This document shows positions 40,378-49,650 of a stretch of 64,000 bases of DNA, piece after piece. The stretch lies in the NCBI RefSeq assembly GCF_000373565.1, contig NZ_KB891813.1:79275-143274 (forward strand), given 5' to 3'. Both the position numbers and the translations under genes were made by a program. Source of the stretch: Streptomyces sp. HmicA12 (GTDB lineage: Bacteria > Actinomycetota > Actinomycetes > Streptomycetales > Streptomycetaceae). Below the pieces are notes generated by a model, which had not been told where the DNA came from, did not search any database, and worked only from the letters and a program-made list of their open reading frames with translations. Position 1 is the first letter of the stretch, and each line of letters begins with the position of its first letter.

Positions 40378-41175
40378 ATGAGACGTTTCCGACTTACGGC
40401 ATACGTGACCTCGTTCCTCTTCGCGGCGGCCGTCGCCCTCACCGGTGCGACGTCCGCTCAGGCGGCGGCGACCGGCTATGTGGCGCTCGGTGACTCGTAC
40501 TCCTCGGGAGTCGGGTCCGGCAGCTACGACAGTGCGAGCGGCGACTGCAAGCGCTCCTCCAAGGCCTACCCGGCCCTGTGGGCGGCCGCCCATTCATCCG
40601 TGAGCTTCAACTTCACCGCGTGCTCGGGTGCCCGTACGGGTGATGTGCTCGCGAACCAGCTCGGCCCGCTCGGCTCCGGCACCGGCCTGGTCTCCATCAG
40701 CATCGGCGGCAACGACGCGGGCTTCGCCGACGTCATGACCACCTGTGTCCTCTACTCCGAGTCGACGTGCGTCAACCGCGTCAACGAGGCCCGCGCATAC
40801 GCCACGTCGACCCTGCCCGGCAAGCTCGACCAGGTCTACGCGGCGATCAAGGCGAAGGCTCCGGCCGCCCATGTGGTCGTGCTCGGCTACCCCCGCTTCT
40901 ACCAGCTCGGCGGCTCCTGCATCGCGGGCCTGTCCGAGACCGAACGCTCCGCCATCAACGGCGCCGCCGACCTCCTCAACTCCACCACCGCCAAGCGCGC
41001 CGCCAACGCCGGCTTCACCTTCGGTGACGTGGCCGCGAAGTTCACCGGGCACGAGATCTGCTCGGGTTCCCCTTGGCTGCACAGCGTCAACTGGACCAAT
41101 ATCGGCGAGTCGTACCACCCCACCGCGGCAGGGCAGTCGGGCGGCTATCTGCCCGTGTTCACGTCCGCCGCGTGA
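40378..41175 (+). CDS. Secreted SGNH/GDSL lipase-esterase
   Basis: A 265-residue secreted SGNH hydrolase. A signal peptide ends near residue 30 (AQA-A). Block I is ALGDSYSSG with Ser40 as nucleophile. The block II Gly precedes TACSGARTGD, block III is SIGGNDAGF with the oxyanion Asn, and block V is SYHPTAAGQ with the catalytic Asp/His region. Six cysteines suggest three disulfides, as in the Streptomyces GDSL lipases of this size. The ribosome site AAGGGAGG is strong. A short hairpin follows the stop. Confidence 0.93.
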   Translation: MRRFRLTAYVTSFLFAAAVALTGATSAQAAATGYVALGDSYSSGVGSGSYDSASGDCKRSSKAYPALWAAAHSSVSFNFTACSGARTGDVLANQLGPLGSGTGLVSISIGGNDAGFADVMTTCVLYSESTCVNRVNEARAYATSTLPGKLDQVYAAIKAKAPAAHVVVLGYPRFYQLGGSCIAGLSETERSAINGAADLLNSTTAKRAANAGFTFGDVAAKFTGHEICSGSPWLHSVNWTNIGESYHPTAAGQSGGYLPVFTSAA

Positions 41176-41225
41176 GCACTGCCGCAGTGCGTGCGCGCAT
41201 CAGTACGTGAGTGCATCAGTACGTG
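41176..41225 (+). terminator. Hairpin and 13-base repeat between convergent genes
   Basis: GCACTG-CCG-CAGTGC (41176-41190) follows the GDSL stop directly. GCATCAGTACGTG then occurs twice (41197-41209, 41213-41225); the second copy carries the stop codon of the leftward kinase. No T-run follows, so termination strength is uncertain. Confidence 0.45.
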
Positions 41226-42922
41226 GGTGAACCGGTGGTGGCTCCCGTCGACGGGGTCACCACCTCACACGTCACCGTGTACGCCACGTAGTTGGAGGTC
41301 GCCGCGACCGGGCTGCGGACCTCCACCCCGATCTGGTTGTGCAGCGTGCCGCCCTCCTCGTACCGCGTCTCCGTCGTGTTGACCGTCCGGCTCCTCGCGT
41401 CGCCCGAGCCGAAGTCGATGCTCTTCCAGCCGGGATCCGACGGCTCCCCGCTCCTGGTCACCCACCGGTACTCGACCGTCGCCGGGGTGCGCCCCACCGT
41501 GATCGTGGCCGCGAAGGCCGGCGCCGAGGCGGCGGGCGGCGGGCAGGAGCCCGTGTAGCTGCCGCGGATCGCCGAGACGCTGACCCGGACGGACTGCGCG
41601 GGCGTGGTGGTGTGACCGCTGTTCCCGCCGCTGCCGCTGTTCCCGTTGTTGCCCCCGGAGCCGCTTCCGCCCGAGCTCTGGCCGTCGCCGCCGCCGTCCG
41701 TCGGGGTGCTGCCGCCGGAGCCGCCCCCCGACGAACTACCGCCGGAATCACCACCGTTGCCGCCGCCGGAAGAGTTTCCTCCGCTGCTCCCGCCGCCGTC
41801 GTCACGGTTGAGCAGCGCGTACGTCAGTCCGCCGATCGCCAGGAGCAGCGCGACGATGCCCGCAATCAGGGCGAGCGAGGCGCGGCGGGCGGAGCGATGG
41901 CCGGTGTCGGCCGGGGCGGTCGTCGTCGTACCGGCCGGCGACGAAGGGGACGCGGCGGACGCGGTCGGCCCGGGCAGCGGCGGGGTGGGCGTGGCCGGCT
42001 GCTGCCGCGACGTCACCGTCGGCATCGACGACATCGGCGACGCCGGCGTCGGGTCCGCGCGCAGCGCGCCGCCCGCGCCCACGATCCGCAGATCGCGCTC
42101 GGCGACCCCCGCGGACGTCCGCTCGGCGGGGTCCTTGCGCAGCAGTCCCTCGATGACGGGGGTCAGCGGGCCCGCCCGGCGCGGCGGCGGCAACTCCTCG
42201 TCGACGACCGCGCGCAGGGTGCTGAGCGGCGTGTCCTGCCGGAACGGCGAATGCCCCTCCACGGTCGCGTACAGCAGCACGCCGAGCGACCACAGATCGG
42301 ACTCCGGGCCCGGCGTGCGCCCCAACGCCCTTTCGGGGGCGAGGAATTCGGGCGAGCCGATCACCTCGCCGGTCATCGTGAGCGCCTGCGTCCCCTCGAC
42401 CATCGCGATGCCGAAGTCGGTGAGGACGACCCGGCCGTCGTTCGACAAAAGGACGTTCCCCGGCTTCACGTCACGGTGCAGCACGCCCGCCTCGTGCGCG
42501 GCGCGCAGTGCGGCCAGGACCTCCGCGCCGATGTGCGCGGCGCGCTGCGGGGACATCGGGCCCTCCGCGTCGAGCTGGTCGGCGAGCGAGACGCCGCGCA
42601 CCAGCTCCATGACGACCCAGGGGCGTCCGTCGTCCGTGGCCACGTCGTACAGCGTGATCACGTTGCGGTGCGCGATGCGCGCCGCCGCCCACGCCTCGCG
42701 CTCCAGGCGCTGGTACATCCGGTCGCGGTCCGCGGTCGGCAGGCCCGCCGGGGCCCGCACCTCCTTCACGGCGACCTCGCGCCCGAGCACGTCGTCGCGG
42801 GCCCGCCACACGGTGCCCATGCCGCCTTCGCCGATCGGGTCCTGCAGCCGGTACCGGCCCGCGACGACCCGCCCGCTGCTTCCACCACTGCCCGGCCCTG
42901 TGCTCACGGCCGCCGCCCCCAC
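41216..42922 (-). CDS. Membrane Ser/Thr protein kinase (PknB-like)
   Basis: A 568-residue Hanks-type kinase. Residues about 23-285 form the kinase domain: glycine loop GEGGMG, Lys53 in VAVKEV, HRDVKPGN with Asp151, and DFG at 169-171. A Pro/Ser/Thr-rich juxtamembrane stretch, one membrane helix (about 350-373) and a Gly/Ser/Asn-rich spacer lead to a roughly 110-residue outside domain with two cysteines. It has no PASTA repeats, so its signal differs from that of PknB. It lies 43 bases downstream of the NicO gene on the same strand and could be its last co-transcribed gene. GTG 42922 is used; GTG 42907 is possible. Confidence 0.9.
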   Translation of the reverse strand: MGAAAVSTGPGSGGSSGRVVAGRYRLQDPIGEGGMGTVWRARDDVLGREVAVKEVRAPAGLPTADRDRMYQRLEREAWAAARIAHRNVITLYDVATDDGRPWVVMELVRGVSLADQLDAEGPMSPQRAAHIGAEVLAALRAAHEAGVLHRDVKPGNVLLSNDGRVVLTDFGIAMVEGTQALTMTGEVIGSPEFLAPERALGRTPGPESDLWSLGVLLYATVEGHSPFRQDTPLSTLRAVVDEELPPPRRAGPLTPVIEGLLRKDPAERTSAGVAERDLRIVGAGGALRADPTPASPMSSMPTVTSRQQPATPTPPLPGPTASAASPSSPAGTTTTAPADTGHRSARRASLALIAGIVALLLAIGGLTYALLNRDDGGGSSGGNSSGGGNGGDSGGSSSGGGSGGSTPTDGGGDGQSSGGSGSGGNNGNSGSGGNSGHTTTPAQSVRVSVSAIRGSYTGSCPPPAASAPAFAATITVGRTPATVEYRWVTRSGEPSDPGWKSIDFGSGDARSRTVNTTETRYEEGGTLHNQIGVEVRSPVAATSNYVAYTVTCEVVTPSTGATTGSPTY

Positions 42923-42965
42923 TCGTCACGACACACGACACACGACAAGTCCCAACAAAACTAGC

Positions 42966-44519
42966 TCAACCGAGTACCGTTGCGGCCCCCTTGAACACCA
43001 ATCCACACCCGAGGGCGAGGACGACACACGCCGAGCCGAGCGGAACCAGGCGTCCGGCGAGGTGCCGCGTCCGCAGGCGGGCCCGCGCGACGCGGCGGGC
43101 CGCGAACGCCCCCGCCCGTACGACGACGAACCCGGCGGCCGTGAGTGTGACCGCGAGCCCGGCCCCGTACGCGAGCACGAGCAGCACGCCGAACCAGGCC
43201 TGGCCCAGGGCGGCGGCGCCGACCAGCACGACGACGGCCGACGGACTGGGCACGAGCCCACCGGCGAACCCGAGGAAGAGGGCGCCGCGGAGGGAGGCGC
43301 CGGGGTGGGGGTGGTCGTGACCGTGCCCGTGATCGTGGCTGTGGTGATGGTCGTGCCCGTGGTCATGGCTGTGGTCATGGTCGTGGTGATGCGGGTGCCC
43401 GTGCCCATGCCCGTGGTGTCGGCTCCGCCAGGCCTTGCGTACGAGCAGCACGCCCGCGCCCGTCACCAGGAGACCGCTGGCCACGCCGAGCCACGCCACG
43501 ACCGAGGGCGCCGCCGCGGAGCCGCCGATCACCAGGACGCCGAGCGCGACCACGCCCAGCGTGTGCGTGACGGTGACCGAGGCCGCGAGCGGCAGTACGT
43601 CGCGCGGCCGGGCCCGGCCGCGGGCGGCGGCCGTCGCCGCCATCAGGGTCTTGCCGTGCCCGGGCGCGAGCGCGTGCAGCGCGCCGAGGAGCAGCGCGGT
43701 GCCCAGGGCGAGCGCGGCGAAGCCCGGGGTGAGGTCGTGCCGGGCGACGAGCCCGGTCAGCGCGCTGGTCCAGCGGTCGGCCCCGCGCGGGAGCACGCCG
43801 GAGCCGGGGGGCGCCGGGCGCTCCTGCGTCAGGGCCGGGCCGCCGGGGGTGACGCGGAGGGCGGCCGTGGTGACGTCGGGCGGGGAGGACAGCAGGTGCT
43901 TCGGGTAGCGGGAGAGGAGGCGGGAGGCGGAGGTGCGGGGGACATCGCTGCGGGTGAGGGTGGTGCGGTCGCCCCGCGCGGTGATCTCGTGCCAGCCCGG
44001 GCCCGGCCGGGTGGGGGCGCGGAAGCCGAGGGCGGCGTCGGCGCGGGGGAGCGGTGCGGTGAACCGGCACTGGACGCGCAGGGTGCCCAGGCCCGCCTGG
44101 CCGGGGCGGCGCTCGGCGCGGCTCGCGCCGGGGGCGACCGGGACGCGGCGGCCGTCGACGGTGAGACGGGTGTCCCGGGCGGCCCTGCGGCACCGCTCTG
44201 CGGCCCAACTCGCCGTCCCCGCACGCTTGATGGCGGGCTCGACCTGGGTGGCGGGGATCTCGGCGAGGTCCTCGATGTGGGTGACGCGGAGCGCGGTGGG
44301 GGTGGTGACGAGGCCGTCGTAGGTGTTGGTGGTGAAGTTGCCGAGGGGGTGGGCGGAGGCTTTGCCCACCGGGATCAGGAGCAGGGCGAGCGCGGCCAGG
44401 GCGGCGAGCGCGGCCCAGCGGATGCGGGCCCTGGGGCGTCGTGGTGCGGGCCCGTCGCAGGGTTGCCCGGCGTCGGGTGCCGCCCTGCCCGCCCACTCAA
44501 GGCTGTGAGGCTGACTCAT
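42966..44519 (-). CDS. NicO/RcnA-type nickel-cobalt transporter with an added outer domain
   Basis: A 517-residue membrane protein. After a signal or first helix (about 33-55) comes an extracytoplasmic domain of some 200 residues starting HPLGNFTTNTYDG. The C-terminal half is a NicO-type transporter: ALAPGHGKTLMAA is the conserved metal-site helix, and GGLVPSPSAVVVLVGAAALG the second. Between them runs a cytoplasmic loop of about 40 residues with some 22 histidines, as in RcnA and related Ni/Co exporters. The start overlaps the TPR gene by ATGA. The extra outside domain is not part of classical NicO proteins. Confidence 0.85.
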   Translation of the reverse strand: MSQPHSLEWAGRAAPDAGQPCDGPAPRRPRARIRWAALAALAALALLLIPVGKASAHPLGNFTTNTYDGLVTTPTALRVTHIEDLAEIPATQVEPAIKRAGTASWAAERCRRAARDTRLTVDGRRVPVAPGASRAERRPGQAGLGTLRVQCRFTAPLPRADAALGFRAPTRPGPGWHEITARGDRTTLTRSDVPRTSASRLLSRYPKHLLSSPPDVTTAALRVTPGGPALTQERPAPPGSGVLPRGADRWTSALTGLVARHDLTPGFAALALGTALLLGALHALAPGHGKTLMAATAAARGRARPRDVLPLAASVTVTHTLGVVALGVLVIGGSAAAPSVVAWLGVASGLLVTGAGVLLVRKAWRSRHHGHGHGHPHHHDHDHSHDHGHDHHHSHDHGHGHDHPHPGASLRGALFLGFAGGLVPSPSAVVVLVGAAALGQAWFGVLLVLAYGAGLAVTLTAAGFVVVRAGAFAARRVARARLRTRHLAGRLVPLGSACVVLALGCGLVFKGAATVLG

Positions 44520-45832
44520 GACGCACCCCGCAGCAGAGATCGCGCCGACGCCGAACCCAGCGGCGAGAAAACGGGGTTGAGGCGCAGCGCCTTGTCCAGC
44601 CACTCCCGCCGCTCGGCCCCCCGGGCCACGACGCCCCGGTGGTAGAAGAACGACGCGTCCCGGAACCCGGTCCGGGTGGCGAAGCGCGCGTACCGGAGCG
44701 CCTTCGCGTCCTGCCCGTTGGCATGCAGGGCCCACGCCAGCGCGTCCGCCGTGTGCACGGTGTGCCGCCGCGCCCACTCGGCCCGCGCCGCCCGCAGCGC
44801 CGCCCCCCGGTCGCCGTGGTCCGCCGCGGCGAGGGCGGTGTCCAGATCGACGTCGACCCCGTTGGCCCGGGCCAGCGAGACCCACGCCGAGACCAGCCCG
44901 TACTGCTCGCGCGCGGCCCTCAAGTCGCCCCGCGCCTCGTACAGTTCACCGAGCGCGACGAGCGGACCGGGCAGCGGGTACCGGGCCACGACGCCGCGCA
45001 GGTCCCGGATCGCCCCGGCCGTGTCGTCGCGCCCGGCCCGCGCCCGTGCCCGGCACTCCAGCGCGGGCACGTACCCGGAGTCGGCCCGCAGCGCCCGCCT
45101 GCACCCCCGCAGCGCGGCGGTGAAATCGCCCTGGCGCCAGTCCAGTTGACCGAGGGCTGTCGCCACGTACGCCTCGTCGGCGGGTGCGGATGCCGTGGCG
45201 AGCGCCTGCTTCAGGACGCGCCGGGCGCCCGCGACGTCGCCGCGCAGCTCACGCACGTACGACAGCCGGGTGAAGACGGGGAGGCCGGGCCGGCGCGCGT
45301 CCGCCTGGTCCGCGGCCCGCGCGGCGTCCTCGTACCGGCCCAGTTCGACGAGGGCGTCGATCCGGGTGGACAGGGCGCGCTGGCTGTAAGGGTTCATGGC
45401 GAGCGCGCGACGGGCGTCGCGCAGCGCCCCGTGGAAGTCGTGCCGGGCCGCGGCGAGGGCGGCGCGGCCCGCGAGCGCGGCGTCGTTGCCGTCGGGGCGG
45501 AGCTCCAGGGAGCGGGCCAGGGCGCGCTGGGCCTGCGGGTAGCGGGACGGGTCGCCGAGCGTGCGGGCCTGTTCCACATACGCCGTGCCGAGCGTCGCCC
45601 AGGCGCCGAAGTCCTTCGGCTGGGCCCGGAGATGGGCCTGCAGCGTGCGGACCGCGCGGTCGATCCCGCCGGTGGTGAGCTGCCGCTGCGACGGCGCGGC
45701 GGGGGCGACGGCGGTGGGCGCGGGATCCGGCCCGTCGCCGCCGTGCCCGCCGGCCACGACCGCGCCCCCGGTGAGGGCGAGCGCCAGCGCGCACGCGGCG
45801 ACGGCGGTGCGTCCTGAGAGGCGCGGAGTCAT
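44516..45832 (-). CDS. Secreted TPR-repeat protein
   Basis: A 438-residue protein with a signal peptide (SGRTAVAACALALALTGG) and then about eight tetratricopeptide repeats. Examples are AWATLGTAYVEQARTLGD, ALAGRAALAAARHDFHGALRDARRAL and AYVATALGQLDWRQGDFTAALRGCRRAL. TPRs bind protein partners, here outside the membrane. It has no sorting motif. It starts about 100 bases after the DUF4331 gene and overlaps the transporter gene, so the three probably form one transcript and may form one surface complex. Confidence 0.88.
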   Translation of the reverse strand: MTPRLSGRTAVAACALALALTGGAVVAGGHGGDGPDPAPTAVAPAAPSQRQLTTGGIDRAVRTLQAHLRAQPKDFGAWATLGTAYVEQARTLGDPSRYPQAQRALARSLELRPDGNDAALAGRAALAAARHDFHGALRDARRALAMNPYSQRALSTRIDALVELGRYEDAARAADQADARRPGLPVFTRLSYVRELRGDVAGARRVLKQALATASAPADEAYVATALGQLDWRQGDFTAALRGCRRALRADSGYVPALECRARARAGRDDTAGAIRDLRGVVARYPLPGPLVALGELYEARGDLRAAREQYGLVSAWVSLARANGVDVDLDTALAAADHGDRGAALRAARAEWARRHTVHTADALAWALHANGQDAKALRYARFATRTGFRDASFFYHRGVVARGAERREWLDKALRLNPVFSPLGSASARSLLRGAS

Positions 45833-45933
45833 GAAGAGGGCCTTTCCATGAGGGAGGGAGGGAAGGGGGGAAGGAGGGTCGGCGCGGCCCGTGGGGGAGG
45901 CGACACACGGGCCGCGCCGGATCGGAGGGGCGG

Positions 45934-47484
45934 CTACAGCTGCCCGCGGCGCCGCATCCGCCCGCGCCACCACGCCAGGCCGAGCCCGATGAGCAGCACG
46001 CCCGCCACGCCGGCCGTGGCCGAGGCGATGACCAGGGTGTCGTCGGACCCGGACTCGGAGGTGGACGACGCATTGCCGCTCAGCGCGCCGCCGTCGAGGG
46101 CGCTCTTCGAGGTGTCGTCACCGCTCTGCTTCTCGGTCAGCGGGCCGCGCGAACCGGACGCGGGCAGGGCCACGTACGGGAAGGTGTCGCCGAACTTCAC
46201 GTCGTTGGCGTTCACCGCGTCGCCCAAGTCGTTCTTGTTGCCGAGGAGTTCACCCTCGACGGCCTGCAGTTCGATGTCGACGACGTCGTCCGTCAGGCGC
46301 CGCCCGTTCGGGAATCCCGCGTTGTCCCCGTCGAGGACGCCGAGCCGCTTCGGTGCATCGGTCGGCTTGACGGATGTGTTGAGGCGCAGCATCTCCGCGG
46401 GCCGGACGTCCGGCGGCTGGGTCAGCCCCTTCACGCCGGTCAGGAACACCGACACGAGGTCGTCGCGCGGCTCCTTCGGCGCGGGCAGCTTGTAGATCGA
46501 CTCGAGGAGCTTCGGCAGCTCGGGCTCGGTGACGTACGGCAGGAAGTCCGCGTCGTTCCACGGGTGCGAGGCGTTGAACCTGTCCTTGTCCTTCTGCGGT
46601 ACGACCACCTCGTTGACCAGTGGCGAGCCGAGCCGCGAGACCTGGGTCCACTTGCCGTCGGCGTTCTTGCGCTGCGTCGTGGACCAGACGCCGACGATCG
46701 GCTGCTTCGCCGACTGCCGGAGGGAGGCGGTCGGCACCTGCAGCGCGATGGTGTTGGTGTTGTACCCGGCGAGCGTGTCCCGGCCGACCTCCGACAGGTC
46801 GCCGCCGTACAGCAGGTCGAAGACGCGCAGGTCGAGGAAGAACGGGTCGTCGGCCTGCCCGGCGAACGCCTGACCGCTGCCTTCGACCTGGCGTATCGCC
46901 TGCTTGCGCAGGGTCTTGTAGTCAGGCATCGACGCCTTGCCGACGTTCGAAGGCGCGACCGGCAGATCGTTGGCGATCTTCGTCGTCGAGACGACCTTCT
47001 GGTCCTTCAGCTTCAGCAGGTCGATGTCGTAGGACTGCGTGACATTGAGGTCCGGGTCGTCGAGGCTGCTGACGGGGCCGGTGTTGTAGAGGAAGGTGTC
47101 GCCGCTCCTCGTCCTGGTGTCGAACGTCCAGCGGTAGAGCAGGTCGCCCTGCCCGTCGCCGTCGCTGTCGATGTGGATGTCGTGCTGGGAGCCCTCGGCG
47201 AACGGATAGAAGTTCGGTCCGCCGGCCGGTTCCTCGAACGGGATCCAGTTCGCGATCAGCGTCGTCGTGTCGGGCTTGTCGGGGCTGACGAACGCGTAGA
47301 CGTCCGTGTTGTCGTGGAGCGGGTCCCCGGAGATCAGCGGGGCCTCCCGGTGGCTGGAGGCGCGTGCCTCCTGCGGTTGTAGCGCGGTCGCACCGGCGGC
47401 TGCGAGCCCCCCGGTGGCCAGCGCGCCGGTGATGAGCGCGGCCAGGGAGCGAACTCCCGGGCGGGTCCTGGCAGTTGCTGTCAT
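45934..47484 (-). CDS. DUF4331 surface protein with a C-terminal membrane anchor
   Basis: A 516-residue exported protein. The signal peptide ends near ARAS (residue 43). The mature part starts SSHREAPLISGDPLHDNTDVYAFVSPD, the hallmark of DUF4331, and continues through the family's IDIDSDGDGQGDLLYRW region, an Asp-rich loop that could bind calcium. A Ser-rich stalk, one membrane helix (about 482-504) and an Arg-rich tail fix it to the cell. The function of the family is unknown. It is divergent from an ECF sigma factor and first in a leftward set with TPR and NicO genes. Confidence 0.9.
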   Translation of the reverse strand: MTATARTRPGVRSLAALITGALATGGLAAAGATALQPQEARASSHREAPLISGDPLHDNTDVYAFVSPDKPDTTTLIANWIPFEEPAGGPNFYPFAEGSQHDIHIDSDGDGQGDLLYRWTFDTRTRSGDTFLYNTGPVSSLDDPDLNVTQSYDIDLLKLKDQKVVSTTKIANDLPVAPSNVGKASMPDYKTLRKQAIRQVEGSGQAFAGQADDPFFLDLRVFDLLYGGDLSEVGRDTLAGYNTNTIALQVPTASLRQSAKQPIVGVWSTTQRKNADGKWTQVSRLGSPLVNEVVVPQKDKDRFNASHPWNDADFLPYVTEPELPKLLESIYKLPAPKEPRDDLVSVFLTGVKGLTQPPDVRPAEMLRLNTSVKPTDAPKRLGVLDGDNAGFPNGRRLTDDVVDIELQAVEGELLGNKNDLGDAVNANDVKFGDTFPYVALPASGSRGPLTEKQSGDDTSKSALDGGALSGNASSTSESGSDDTLVIASATAGVAGVLLIGLGLAWWRGRMRRRGQL

Positions 47485-47680
47485 CGCGTCCGTCCCTTAC
47501 GAACTCGTTCAGGTCTCGGTGCTCGCACCGCGCGAGCCTCATGACGGCCATTCGGGGCCCGGGGCGCGGTGGATTGGTCCGGGATTCCAGTCGGTTCCGG
47601 GGACGCGCCCCCATCCGCGCGCACCCCTGTCTCCGAACCCCTGACGGCAGCGCGATGAGCGGGCCGGAACGGGGGACCGT

Positions 47681-48238
47681 ATGGATGTCGTGGACACCAC
47701 CGACGCACTGCTCACCCGCGTGGGACGCGGCGATCAGCAGGCTTTCGAGGAGTTGTACGGACAGGTCTCGGGCCCGGTGTACGGCCTGGTGCGGCGCGTA
47801 CTGCGGGACCCGGCGCAGTCCGAGGAGGTCGCCCAGGAGGTCCTGCTCGAGGTGTGGCGCCGCGCCGCCCGCTTCGACCCGGGCCGCGGCACCGCCCTCT
47901 CCTGGATCCTCACCCTCGCCCACCGCAGGGCCGTCGACCGCGTCCGCAGCGTGCGCGCGGCCGGGGAGCGCGAACAGCGCGCCGCGCGCCGGGCCGGCAC
48001 CCCGGCCTTCGACCATGTCGTGGAGGAGGTCGAGACCCTCCTGGAGCGGGAGTGGGTGCGCCGCTGCCTCGGCCGCCTCACCGACCTCCAGCGCCAGGCC
48101 GTCACCCTCGCCTACTACGACGGCTACACCTACCGCGAGGTCGCCCGCCGCCTCTCCGTCCCCCTCGGCACCGTCAAGACCCGGATGCGCGACGGGCTGC
48201 TGCGCCTGCGCTCCTGCCTGGACGGGGTCTCCGCATGA
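47681..48238 (+). CDS. sigK: ECF sigma factor, SigK-like
   Basis: A 185-residue extracytoplasmic-function sigma factor. Region 2 reads FEELYGQVSGPVYGLVRRVLRDPAQSEEVAQEVLLEVWRRAARFDPGRG with ALSWILTLAHRRAVDRVR. Region 4 reads RLTDLQRQAVTLAYYDGYTYREVARRLSVPLGTVKTRMRDGLLRLR. The pattern matches the SigK/ECF19 group, paired with an RskA-type anti-sigma as here. A G-rich ribosome site precedes the ATG. Its targets probably include its own operon and the divergent DUF4331 gene 196 bases away. I could not define a consensus promoter there. Confidence 0.9.
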   Translation: MDVVDTTDALLTRVGRGDQQAFEELYGQVSGPVYGLVRRVLRDPAQSEEVAQEVLLEVWRRAARFDPGRGTALSWILTLAHRRAVDRVRSVRAAGEREQRAARRAGTPAFDHVVEEVETLLEREWVRRCLGRLTDLQRQAVTLAYYDGYTYREVARRLSVPLGTVKTRMRDGLLRLRSCLDGVSA

Positions 48239-48978
48239 GGTGGCCCCCGCGCGACGCACACTCCCTCGCCGTCCCCTACGCCCTCGACGCCCTCGCCCCG
48301 CGCGAACTCGCCCGCTTCGAACGGCACCTGGCCCGCTGCGACCGCTGCGCCGCCGAGGTGCGGGCCCACACCGTCGACACGCTGCGGCTGGCCCGCGCCA
48401 CCGCGGTGCCGGCCCCGCCGGGCCTGCGCGACCGCGTCCTGACCGCCATCCGCACCCTGGAGCAGGAGCCGTCCGCGCCCGTGCGCGACCCGAGAACCGC
48501 ACCGGCCCGCCGCCCGCTGCTCGTCCCGCTGGCCGCGGGAGCCGCCGTCCTCGCGCTCGTGGCCGCGGTGCTGCTCGGCGTGGAGCTGACCCGCACTCAG
48601 GACCGGCTCGAAGCACGGCAGGCGGAGGTGCGTGAGATCGCCCACGTTCTCGCCGCACCGGACGCCGCCACCGCGCGTGACGACGGCATGTCGGTGGTCG
48701 CCTCCGCCGCCCAGGGGAGTGCCGTGATCACCGTCACGGATCTGGACGCCCCGCCCCGTGGACACGACCACCAACTGTGGGTGATGTCGGACGAAGACGC
48801 CCCGCGTTCGCTCGGTGTGCTGCCCGACCAGGGCTCCGACACGCCGATGCTGGCCACCGGCTTGACGCCGGACGCTTCCTCACTCGCTGTAACGACCGAG
48901 CCGGACGGCGGCTCGAAACGGCCGACAACTGCCCCTCTTGTCCAACTCGCCCTGGAATCAGTCGGATTCGGAGAGTAG
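48235..48978 (+). CDS. RskA-type zinc anti-sigma factor
   Basis: A 247-residue membrane anti-sigma factor that starts in an ATGA overlap with the sigma gene. The N-terminal cytoplasmic domain has the zinc anti-sigma motif HLARCDRC (His31, Cys35, Cys38). One membrane helix spans about 95-117. The outside RskA domain contains AVITVTDLDAPPRGHDHQLWVMSD. Loss of the outside domain by regulated proteolysis, or redox change at the zinc site, would release SigK. A small hairpin (48997-49013) follows. Confidence 0.9.
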   Translation: MRWPPRDAHSLAVPYALDALAPRELARFERHLARCDRCAAEVRAHTVDTLRLARATAVPAPPGLRDRVLTAIRTLEQEPSAPVRDPRTAPARRPLLVPLAAGAAVLALVAAVLLGVELTRTQDRLEARQAEVREIAHVLAAPDAATARDDGMSVVASAAQGSAVITVTDLDAPPRGHDHQLWVMSDEDAPRSLGVLPDQGSDTPMLATGLTPDASSLAVTTEPDGGSKRPTTAPLVQLALESVGFGE

Positions 48979-48996
48979 TCATGAAGGGGGCGTCAA

Positions 48997-49013
48997 CCTC
49001 CCTACAGGGGAGG
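48997..49013 (+). terminator. Short hairpin after the anti-sigma gene
   Basis: CCTCCC-TACAG-GGGAGG forms a six-pair stem 18 bases past the stop. There is no T-run, so it may be a weak terminator or only a processing signal. Confidence 0.4.
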
Positions 49014-49104
49014 TGAATCCTGCGACCGGGATACACGAGTGTCGCGCTGGGGCGATAGGGTTAACCTGCCCGGGCTGAGTGCCCTCGTACGGGTGGGGAG
49101 TGAC

Positions 49105-49377
49105 ATGGAACAGATAACAGTGCGCAGCAGGCCTCGCGTGCCTGCGATCACCTGCGGGAGCAGCGCGACCAGTTCGCGGCTCGACCGCCATCTCTCGGTG
49201 CTCGGCGGCCCTGCCGTCCCGCAGCGCGAGACGGCCGAGGCGACGACACTGATGCGTGAGCTGACCGCGCGTGACGCCGCGCACGACGAGCGCAGCACCA
49301 GCCGCGCACGAGTGCGACGGGTCTCGCTCTTCGCACCCCTGCGGCGACTGCGCCGCACGCTGTTCGGCGGCCACTAG
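49105..49377 (+). CDS. Small hypothetical protein, 90 residues
   Basis: A 90-residue protein with a GGGGAG ribosome site before the ATG. It is basic at both ends (ITVRSRPRVPAIT; RRVSLFAPLRRLRRTLFGGH) with a polar helix between (QRETAEATTLMRELTARDAAHDER). The C-terminal amphipathic Arg/Leu/Phe stretch could bind membrane or nucleic acid. I do not recognise a named family, though similar short proteins are conserved among streptomycetes as far as I recall. The 273-base gap after it holds no gene or clear signal. Confidence 0.6.
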   Translation: MEQITVRSRPRVPAITCGSSATSSRLDRHLSVLGGPAVPQRETAEATTLMRELTARDAAHDERSTSRARVRRVSLFAPLRRLRRTLFGGH

Positions 49378-49650
49378 CCGGCCGCCCGTCCAGCAAGGGC
49401 TCAGGCCCGCATCCGACCTCCGCGCCGTCCGGCGTACCGCTGCGCATCTCCGCGACCGTCATCCCCACGGCATGCGGCGGGCGCCCCGGCGGGGGAGTCG
49501 GTGCGGGCCTTTTCTCGTCCCTGCTGTCCCGTTGTGCCGTAACACCGTTGTCATGCACGGATGTTGACGGAGCAACTTCCGGGGTCCAGGGTGTCGCTTG
49601 ATCGTCGATGGCCGATACAGCTACACCCCACCTCACCCCCGGAGGTACGC

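Noticed and set aside
47489..47520. LexA box between the DUF4331 and sigK genes
   Set aside because: GAAC and GTTC are present but separated by two bases rather than four, so the spacing is wrong for LexA.
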